From contig CALFBU010000161.1 of the NCBI GenBank assembly GCA_937951455.1, positions 1 to 12,215 of the forward strand: 12,215 nt of DNA. Reading direction: 5' to 3'. A program made the translations under genes and the position numbers. Position 1 is the first letter of the stretch. Every line of letters begins with the position of its first letter. The notes under the pieces are model-generated. The model ran no database searches. It was not told the origin of the DNA and saw only the letters and a list, made by a program, of their open reading frames with translations. Positions 7,112 to 12,215 of this stretch are shown here, one piece after another. This stretch comes from an uncultured Rhizobiaceae group bacterium. GTDB lineage: Bacteria > Pseudomonadota > Alphaproteobacteria > Rhizobiales > Rhizobiaceae.

Positions 7112-8262
7112 GCTCGGCTGTATTTATTATTTTGCTCGTTCAACCATAACAAAAAGTCATGCACGGTTCCCTCGTAATCAGGTCCGGCCAAAGGCCCGCC
7201 GTTTGCATGTACAGATTGAAAAGACGTCTGCATCCATTCAAGCTTCTCGCGGTCTTCCTGATTAACATCTTCCCATAATTTAATGCGATGTTTGACCGCT
7301 GCATAATCAAGTTCATCCCCATAGACAGACATTGTCCATTTGACCTGAATGGAATTAGACGTCAAAGGCCGAATGGACAAAGAAACCAGCAGAGAAGCGG
7401 CAATGCTCACGACTTGGCAGGGAAAGACAGAAAACAGGGTCGAACGGTGTCGTTCTTCGGCAGATAATCCAGGAGCGCCCTTCCCGCGCGAAGGTGTATC
7501 TTCGGGATAGTTTGCATTGTAGCTTGTAAAGCCTTTTCCAGATGCAGCTTTTTTGGCTAATCCGGTTGGTGTGTACCCATGCAATGTTTCCGGGTGAACG
7601 ACGGAAAGATGGTAGCCCTCCATAAAATTCTCAACCAGACACTTCCAATTCGTATTCCATATTTCTGTGTCTGAATGAACAAGGCGATAGTTTTCTGGTT
7701 CATAGCGCCCAATCAAATCATTGAGGCCATCCAACTCAACGTCAAAATCCAACGGCGTATCACTCACACAGACATAGATAAATCCGTACCTGACGATGCA
7801 ATGAAACTCTCCAAGCTTGCAGGACTTGGGATCAAAGCCATCGTTCTTCATGCGTGCGGCTCTTAGCAGACTCCCATCCGTTGCATACATCCACGCGTGA
7901 TATGAACAGACAAATCGCTTGGCATTACCAACCCCTTCAACCAAAGGCATGCCGCGATGTCGACAGACATTGGATAAGGCCTTGATGCCGCTTTCGTCAC
8001 GCACAATGATAATTGGCTCACCTACCAGGCGCACGGTGATGTAATCGCCAACCTTGGCAATTTCATCTTCGCGACCAGCGCAGTGCCATGCGTCTCGCAA
8101 AACCGTGGCTGCTTCATACTCAAAGTAATCCTGATCGCCGTAAAATATTCCAGGCAACCCTCTTGGCGCACCTTCTGGCGCAGCAGCGATTTCCGTTAGC
8201 GCCTTTTGCATAGCCTCAACCTGCGGCGTTACAAACTTTGGTGCATTGATTGGATTACTCAT
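7108..8262 (-). CDS. Rieske non-heme iron oxygenase 2, alpha subunit
   Basis: This 384-residue Rieske oxygenase has cluster ligands C100/H102 (CRHRG) and C119/H122. The second pair reads CSYH rather than the usual CPYH. The catalytic site is ENFMEGYHLSVVHP (211-224), giving H218, H223 and bridging E215; D338 in NQEDREKLEWMQ is the likely third iron ligand. An N-terminal extension of about 35 residues precedes the Rieske domain. It belongs to the single-component-alpha group of ring-hydroxylating or demethylating oxygenases and needs an electron-transfer partner not encoded here. ATG 8262 is preferred: it overlaps the DUF1028 stop by 8 bases, and the longer in-frame version to 8499 would run antisense-free but wholly over DUF1028 with low-complexity, non-homologous residues. 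It is the last gene of the leftward operon. Substrate unknown; distinct from oxygenase 1 and nearer to oxygenase 3. Confidence 0.91.
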   Translation of the reverse strand: MSNPINAPKFVTPQVEAMQKALTEIAAAPEGAPRGLPGIFYGDQDYFEYEAATVLRDAWHCAGREDEIAKVGDYITVRLVGEPIIIVRDESGIKALSNVCRHRGMPLVEGVGNAKRFVCSYHAWMYATDGSLLRAARMKNDGFDPKSCKLGEFHCIVRYGFIYVCVSDTPLDFDVELDGLNDLIGRYEPENYRLVHSDTEIWNTNWKCLVENFMEGYHLSVVHPETLHGYTPTGLAKKAASGKGFTSYNANYPEDTPSRGKGAPGLSAEERHRSTLFSVFPCQVVSIAASLLVSLSIRPLTSNSIQVKWTMSVYGDELDYAAVKHRIKLWEDVNQEDREKLEWMQTSFQSVHANGGPLAGPDYEGTVHDFLLWLNEQNNKYSRA

Positions 8263-8929
8263 CACCCGGCACTCCATATGAAGGTGCTTCTCTTGGATCG
8301 ATGGCACGTTGCACATAGGCTTCAATTTGCGGTTTGTAGACGTCCCAGGCTTTTGTAATTTCAGCAATGGGACATCCTTCCGTCCAATCACACCGCAGAT
8401 CGACAATGGGCCAGGAAGCCTTGTCACAAATCTGCATGCCAGCAGAATGTACCGCACCTGCTTCACCACCTGCATCAAGACCCGCTTGAAGTGCAGCAAT
8501 TAGTCGATCACCCAAATGACCCTTTGACCCTTCAAAGCCATCCACAATCGCTTGGGGAATATTTTCATTCGCCAAAAGATTACCTGCCGAAATGACATCC
8601 TTGCCTTTTGCATCCGTCCAAATGCCCAACGAATTTGATCCTGAATGAATGGCCGTATTCCCCTGGGCATCAATTGCAAGAACCTGACGGTAATCAGAAT
8701 ATTTTTCCTGGCGCATTGCATTGGCAATTGCTTCTTCAGCACTCATGCCTGACTGCAACAAATCCAATGTTAGTGATCCCAATTCAGGGTTGGTGATATT
8801 TTGGCTGGCAACCGCACCAACGCCTGTTCTCGTATACGCACAGCGTGCGGCAACGGCTGGTGATGATGAGGAAATAGCTAAACCAAACATGCCTGTTTCA
8901 GCACAGCGGGCGACTAGCGAGAACGTCAT
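8255..8929 (-). CDS. DUF1028-family protein (Ntn-hydrolase-like)
   Basis: The 224-residue protein shows the DUF1028 pattern: start MTFSLVARC, then GLAISSSSPAVAARC (16-30), TGVGAVASQNITNPELG (35-51), a DLLQSGMSAEEAI block (56-68), RQVLAIDAQG (81-90), AGNLLA (115-120) and RLIAALQAGLDAGGEAG (142-158). DUF1028 is placed in the Ntn-hydrolase clan, whose members cleave amide bonds with an N-terminal nucleophile. Met removal would expose T2, a plausible nucleophile, but that is inference. The common C-terminal extension of longer relatives is absent. The gene starts inside the RidA stop (ATGA) with no visible ribosome site, so translation should depend on RidA. DUF1028 next to RidA is an arrangement I recall from other proteobacterial catabolic clusters. 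Likely role: hydrolysis of an amide or peptide-like intermediate. Confidence 0.88.
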   Translation of the reverse strand: MTFSLVARCAETGMFGLAISSSSPAVAARCAYTRTGVGAVASQNITNPELGSLTLDLLQSGMSAEEAIANAMRQEKYSDYRQVLAIDAQGNTAIHSGSNSLGIWTDAKGKDVISAGNLLANENIPQAIVDGFEGSKGHLGDRLIAALQAGLDAGGEAGAVHSAGMQICDKASWPIVDLRCDWTEGCPIAEITKAWDVYKPQIEAYVQRAIDPREAPSYGVPGDE

Positions 8930-9342
8930 TCGGGAATTACCGCAGTGCCGTCTATTTCAACCAGCCACTCAGGACGTGCCAAGGCCTGAACCACAAGACC
9001 TGTTGAAACCGGATGCACTCCTTTAAGGTATTCACCCATCGTGCGATAAATGGCTTCGCGGTGGCGAACATCGGTTATGTAGACAACCACCTTCACCAGA
9101 TGCTCCATCTTGCCGCCGGCTTCTTCGATGAGTTGTTTGATGTTTTGCATAACCTTGTGCGTTTGCTCAACAGGATCATGGCTGTCGATATTCTTTGCGT
9201 CATCGAGATTTTGCGGACATTGACCTCTCAACCAAACCGTTTTGCCACCATGGGTAACAACCGCCTGACACAGATCATTATCGAGATTTTGTTCAGGATA
9301 GGTTTCTTTAGTGTTGAACTTGCGAATTCTAGTATGTGCCAA
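8926..9342 (-). CDS. RidA (YjgF/YER057c)-family protein lacking the canonical catalytic arginine
   Basis: This 138-residue protein matches the RidA fold: QAVVTHGGKTVWLRGQ (26-41), QNIKQLIEEAGGKMEHLVKVVVYITD (66-91) and a C-terminal strand pair ending VEIDGTAVIP. RidA hydrolyses reactive enamine/imine intermediates, and relatives include 2-aminomuconate deaminase. Aligning the C-terminus by eye to E. coli RidA puts T114 where Arg105 should be, while the conserved Glu (E129) is kept. It therefore belongs with the Rid subfamilies that lack the imine deaminase arginine and may do a different reaction. The start is TTG 9342: an in-frame TAG lies just upstream, no ATG or GTG is available, and AGGG sits 7 bases before it. 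It lies 37 bases after Rieske 3 and overlaps DUF1028 by ATGA. Confidence 0.9.
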   Translation of the reverse strand: MAHTRIRKFNTKETYPEQNLDNDLCQAVVTHGGKTVWLRGQCPQNLDDAKNIDSHDPVEQTHKVMQNIKQLIEEAGGKMEHLVKVVVYITDVRHREAIYRTMGEYLKGVHPVSTGLVVQALARPEWLVEIDGTAVIPE

Positions 9343-9348
9343 AACCGT

Positions 9349-9360
9349 ACCCTATCCTTT
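9349..9360 (-). promoter_or_regulatory. Ribosome binding region deciding the TTG start of the RidA gene
   Basis: On the minus strand the bases read AAAGGATAGGGT. The AGGG ends 7 bases before TTG 9342, and an in-frame TAG is inside this stretch. The stop rules out any longer protein and the ribosome site supports the TTG. Confidence 0.6.
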
Positions 9361-9379
9361 ATGTTGCGAGATGCTTGCC

Positions 9380-10504
9380 CTATTCAGCCGCCTGCATTCG
9401 ACTGTTAAGATAACAGGCAAAATCATAATTGGGGCGCTCCAAATGCGACAGATGCCCAGGTTTTGCAGCTTGGGAAGAAAGCCCTCTGAAAACCTTTTCC
9501 GTGCAGCCCTTGTCTTCTACATTCACTTCATCAAGCAAGGTTTTCAGCTGCGTGAAGTGAGACTGCGCATCCGGATCATTGACAAAGTCTTGCGACATGC
9601 CTCCACCAAAACCGATCTTAACCTGGCCGACACCGTGAGGCTGTAATGTAAGATACCAAAAATATCCAGGTGTCAGCGTGATCATCAGGCTTGGGTATAT
9701 GGCGAGCAGATAAGTCATCCGGCGGCGATCACCTTCCAGGCGCTTGTTGTTTGGATGCGCCATCGCTATTTTCAGAGAATCGTCTTTCAAAATTGTGTGG
9801 TAATTAAACGCCGCTTCGCCCGGCGGACAAATCATCTCTTCAAGTTTTGAAAGTCCGCCAATCGTGCCGGCATGACATACTGGTAAGTGATAACTCTCCA
9901 TAAAGTTTTCTGCGAGAATTTTCCAATTGGTATCCCATAGATGCGTTTCGAAAAAAGTCTCGGTATAAGTTCCCAAATCATAATCCCCTACCAGGTCTTC
10001 GATTTTTGAGAACTCGTCTGCCGTAGAATTAGCCTCAGGGTTCAAGGTTACAAATACAAAACCAAGCCATTCTTCACACCGCACTTGCGGCAGCTTATAA
10101 CTGTTTTTGCAAAAATCCTCATTCAGCGTCATTGCAGGCGCACCGCGCAGCGAACCGTCAAGGTTATAAGTCCACGCGTGATAAGGGCACACAATACTAC
10201 GCGCATTGCCACGCCCTTCCAGCAGTGTAGACATTCGGTGCAAACAAACATTGGACATGGCTTTGAGCTGCCCTTCACCATCACGCAAGACGATGATGGG
10301 TTGCTCCGCCAAATCAAGGGTCAGGTAATCACCTGGATTTTTCAACGAAGAGGCACGACCGACGCAGAACCAGTCTTTTGAAAACACATCTTTTAATTCT
10401 CGTTCCAGAAAATCCGTCGATGTATAGACAGAAGTCGGCATGGCTCGTGCTTTTTCAAATGGAATGGAAACGTTTTCTTTTAATTCTTTAACGGCATCGC
10501 TCAT
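9380..10504 (-). CDS. Rieske non-heme iron oxygenase 3, alpha subunit
   Basis: The 374-residue protein has Rieske ligands C87/H89 (CLHRM) and C106/H109 (CPYH). Its catalytic block is AENFMESYHLPVCH (198-211), with iron ligands H206 and H211 and bridging E203; D331 in NVEDKGCTEKVFRGL is the likely third ligand. The C-terminal LERPNYDFACYL segment is typical of single-alpha-subunit ring-hydroxylating oxygenases. Reaction: O2-dependent hydroxylation or demethylation using electrons from an unlinked reductase. The ATG at 10504 is preceded by GGGA at good spacing. It heads a four-gene block (oxygenase 3, RidA, DUF1028, oxygenase 2), which suggests that oxygenation is followed by deamination and amide cleavage. 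It shares the ENFME-x-YHL core with oxygenase 2, so the two may be an old duplication or successive steps of one pathway. Confidence 0.92.
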   Translation of the reverse strand: MSDAVKELKENVSIPFEKARAMPTSVYTSTDFLERELKDVFSKDWFCVGRASSLKNPGDYLTLDLAEQPIIVLRDGEGQLKAMSNVCLHRMSTLLEGRGNARSIVCPYHAWTYNLDGSLRGAPAMTLNEDFCKNSYKLPQVRCEEWLGFVFVTLNPEANSTADEFSKIEDLVGDYDLGTYTETFFETHLWDTNWKILAENFMESYHLPVCHAGTIGGLSKLEEMICPPGEAAFNYHTILKDDSLKIAMAHPNNKRLEGDRRRMTYLLAIYPSLMITLTPGYFWYLTLQPHGVGQVKIGFGGGMSQDFVNDPDAQSHFTQLKTLLDEVNVEDKGCTEKVFRGLSSQAAKPGHLSHLERPNYDFACYLNSRMQAAE

Positions 10505-10616
10505 GACAATTTCCCATCCCAGTTTATAGATTCAAACTTGAGTAACCAAAGAAATATTATTCAAGGATTTTCAAAATTTGTCCAGCCAGATTTTAGGATG
10601 AAATGACACGCTAGCA
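10505..10616. other. 112-bp intergenic region between the uronate dehydrogenase-like gene and Rieske oxygenase 3
   Basis: No gene or clear terminator is seen. A TATAAA -10-like box lies on the minus strand at 10523-10528, about 20 bases before the oxygenase ATG, but no good -35 is found 16 to 18 bp upstream of it. A weak AAAAT/ATTTT inverted pair is present. The region may hold a promoter for the four-gene Rieske/RidA/DUF1028 block, or simply be a spacer within one long leftward transcript. Confidence 0.4.
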
Positions 10617-11459
10617 CTAAGTTTTCTTGGTATCGTCAACCACATTCATGGATGCAACAGCACCTTCCCCCAATGGAATGGACGCAAAAGGACCACCGTG
10701 GCACATATGACCAGGATCCTGATTATCCATAGGCGGCTCTTTAGCCAAAACCTCTTGCGCAAATTGTTCTGCATTGTCTTTGGGACGATAACCGATGAAC
10801 GACGCAAGCGAATTATCAACGGGTGCGCGGTCATTATCTGAAACACCGTAAATCACCGAAAACCCTGTAACAGGTGTATCGATGCATTTTTCGACAAGCT
10901 GTACAAGGTCACCATAGGAAAGCCAGGAGCCAAGCGCTCTGGCATTGTTCACGCCTTCATAGGAAAGGCAGGAAAGAATGCGCATGTGAACGGATTCCAA
11001 CCCACGCTTTTCCCAATACATCCGCCCCAAATCTTCTGCAAAACATTTAGCCAATCCGTAAAACGTATCTGGACGATGAGGGACATCTGTTCCGATAAAT
11101 TCATTCTTCGGGTGCATGCCAACCGCATGAATGGATGAGGCATAAACCACCCGCTTTAACTTGTGCTGATAAGCCGCTTCCCAAATATTATAAGCGCCAA
11201 TGAAGTTTGGCCCCAAGAGTTTTTCAAAAGGTCCTTCATCAGCAATCGCGCCAAAATGGATGACCATATCCGCACCTTCAAGCACTTTCATCATGTCATC
11301 GAGTGAAGCAAGATCGCCCTGTATGTAGGTTTCACCTTCATAAAGCTTGCCAATGTCCTCAGCAATATCGGTTGAAACCAAGCTCGTTGCCATTTTTGCA
11401 AGCGGCTCGCGTAGATAAGACCCAAGACGACCAGCGGCACCCGTTAAAACAAGTTTCAT
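10617..11459 (-). CDS. NAD-dependent epimerase/dehydratase-family protein, uronate dehydrogenase-like
   Basis: This 280-residue extended short-chain reductase begins with the NAD-binding TGAAGRLG motif (6-13). D31 ends the second strand and favours NAD over NADP. The catalytic residues are the ASS serines (107-109) and the YGLAK pair Y134/K138. Several blocks match bacterial uronate dehydrogenase as I recall it: NFIGAYNIWEAA (85-96), SSIHAVG (108-114), DVPHRPDTFYGLAKCFAE (125-142) and GYRPKDNAE (223-231). That enzyme oxidises the cyclic hemiacetal of galacturonate or glucuronate to a lactone. The last 30 or so residues are an extra tail compared with the usual length of about 265. AAAGGAA lies just before the ATG, 18 bases after the upstream flavoprotein stop, so the two are co-transcribed. 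With no other uronate gene nearby, it may oxidise a different cyclic hemiacetal or hydroxyl group. Confidence 0.88.
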   Translation of the reverse strand: MKLVLTGAAGRLGSYLREPLAKMATSLVSTDIAEDIGKLYEGETYIQGDLASLDDMMKVLEGADMVIHFGAIADEGPFEKLLGPNFIGAYNIWEAAYQHKLKRVVYASSIHAVGMHPKNEFIGTDVPHRPDTFYGLAKCFAEDLGRMYWEKRGLESVHMRILSCLSYEGVNNARALGSWLSYGDLVQLVEKCIDTPVTGFSVIYGVSDNDRAPVDNSLASFIGYRPKDNAEQFAQEVLAKEPPMDNQDPGHMCHGGPFASIPLGEGAVASMNVVDDTKKT

Positions 11460-11477
11460 GCGTGATATTCCTTTAAA

Positions 11478-12215
11478 TTAGATAACTGCTTTTTCAACAA
11501 ATTTTTCGCCACGTTCAATCCGGTCAAAGCCGAAGGGTGAAAGATCAATCGTGCGGTATTCGCCATAGGTAATCAGTTCACCCACACCTCGACCCATGGC
11601 AGGTGATTGCTGGAACCCGTGACCGGAGAAACCGTTGACGAAAATGAAATTCTCAACCTTGGTGTGCGGACCAATGATGGCGTTTTGGTCAAATGTATTA
11701 AACGCATAATGTCCAGCCCAGGAGTTTGTAAGCTTGATCGCCTCAAATTGCGGAATGCGCGTTGCAATAATCGGCCATACATGTTGCTCCCAAAGCGAAT
11801 GATCCTGTTCAAAATCATCGTAATCAACCGGATCATCCGGCGCGCCGCCAATGCTCATCGGACAACCCGCCAGATAATATTGACCATCTGTTCGCATGTG
11901 AACGCCAGTTGGGTCAATCGTTAGCGGTAAATCACGATCAAGCGGCTGCTCCGCATCAAAGATAAAGGTATAACGCTTGCGTGGCTCAACAGGCACTTCA
12001 ATGCCAGCCATGCGAGAGGTCACCACCGCTCGAGGGCCTGAACAATTAATCACTTTGCCACAGGAAATCACTTCACCTGATTTGAGCATTACCGTTTCAA
12101 CTTTCGTACCTGCATCATTCAGCCCCATGGCAATCACTTCATTGGTGCAATATTCCGCGCCATGTTCACGTGCCGAACGCTTCCACCAATCAAAGACTGT
12201 ATTGCCGTCAAAATA
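11478..12215 (-). CDS. FAD-dependent DAO-family oxidoreductase (C-terminal part, runs off right edge)
   Basis: The frame is open from the right edge to the TAA at 11478, giving the last 245 residues; the N-terminal Rossmann motif is outside the window. The visible part includes CSGPRAVV-type strand (about 12007-12048, SCGKVINCSGPRA), and a C-terminal FAD-binding block NGFSGHGFQQSPAMGRGVGE (coded by about 11579-11638) followed by TIDLSPFGFDR. That ending closely resembles the FOXRED1/sarcosine oxidase-like group of D-amino-acid-oxidase-fold proteins. Members oxidise amine C-N bonds of amino acids and N-methyl amino acids. It is 18 bases upstream of the uronate dehydrogenase-like gene and probably in the same operon. 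It is clearly different from the DMGDH-like flavoprotein at the left edge. An upstream GTG at 12137 is not the true start, because the frame stays open with matching sequence to the edge. Substrate unknown. Confidence 0.88.
   Translation of the reverse strand, partial: YFDGNTVFDWWKRSAREHGAEYCTNEVIAMGLNDAGTKVETVMLKSGEVISCGKVINCSGPRAVVTSRMAGIEVPVEPRKRYTFIFDAEQPLDRDLPLTIDPTGVHMRTDGQYYLAGCPMSIGGAPDDPVDYDDFEQDHSLWEQHVWPIIATRIPQFEAIKLTNSWAGHYAFNTFDQNAIIGPHTKVENFIFVNGFSGHGFQQSPAMGRGVGELITYGEYRTIDLSPFGFDRIERGEKFVEKAVI

Noticed and set aside
7675..7866. Small rightward reading frames opposite Rieske 2, DUF1028, RidA and Rieske 3 (also at 8309-8503, 8721-9026, 9013-9408 and 10085-10381)
   Set aside because: All are shadows of conserved leftward genes and carry no family motifs or ribosome sites.
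8263..8499. Longer N-terminus for Rieske oxygenase 2, with a start at 8499
   Set aside because: The added 79 residues lie entirely over the DUF1028 gene in another frame and do not resemble a Rieske N-terminus. ATG 8262, overlapping the DUF1028 stop, gives a normal family length.
9343..9379. Possible small gene or promoter between Rieske 3 and RidA
   Set aside because: The 37-base gap holds only the RidA ribosome site and an in-frame stop. It is too short for a gene and shows no promoter boxes.
1..12215. Signs of a mobile element, CRISPR array, tRNA or prophage
   Set aside because: I found no transposase, integrase, terminal inverted repeats, regularly spaced repeats or cloverleaf-like sequence. 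Codon use looks even across the window.

Overview
The window reads as a catabolic gene cluster from an alphaproteobacterium. Base composition looks moderate (by eye about 45 to 48% GC). The gene types suggest this group: an RpiR/MurR regulator, stand-alone Rieske oxygenases, DUF1028 and RidA side by side, a uronate dehydrogenase-like protein, and flavoprotein dehydrogenases of the dimethylglycine/sarcosine type. A marine lineage such as the Rhodobacterales, SAR116 or marine Hyphomicrobiales is my best guess, but this is inference. I see no tRNA, rRNA, insertion sequence, phage gene or CRISPR array. Coding density is very high, with no gene-free stretch over 300 bases.

Layout. (1) 1-678, minus: N-terminal 226 codons of a dimethylglycine/sarcosine dehydrogenase-like flavoprotein that runs off the left edge. 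(2) A 63-bp divergent promoter region (679-741) carries a perfect 14-bp palindrome that overlaps both the next gene's start codon and a candidate -35 box of the leftward gene. (3) 742-4542, plus: RpiR-type regulator, CntA-like Rieske oxygenase, aldehyde dehydrogenase and carboxymuconolactone-decarboxylase-family protein, all overlapping or nearly touching. (4) A 179-bp gap. (5) 4722-7111, plus: FAD/NAD(P) monooxygenase-like flavoprotein, coupled by ATGA to an M20 (ArgE-like) amidohydrolase. (6) A convergent junction where the two stop codons overlap. (7) 7108-12215, minus, read right to left: a DAO-family flavoprotein (5' end off the right edge), a uronate dehydrogenase-like short-chain reductase, a 112-bp gap, Rieske oxygenase 3, RidA (TTG start), DUF1028 protein, and Rieske oxygenase 2.

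How the genes may work together. Every enzyme is of a kind used to break down small nitrogen-containing organic compounds. Rieske oxygenases start attack on quaternary amines or rings. DMGDH/DAO flavoproteins demethylate or oxidise amines. The aldehyde dehydrogenase and the uronate dehydrogenase-like protein oxidise carbonyl or hemiacetal products. The M20 and DUF1028 proteins could cleave amide bonds, and RidA could handle enamine or imine intermediates. The set would fit degradation of an N-methylated betaine or N-methyl heterocycle (carnitine, stachydrine, trigonelline or homarine class). The substrate cannot be read from the sequence. Neither a Rieske reductase nor a transporter lies in the window, so the system probably extends beyond both ends.
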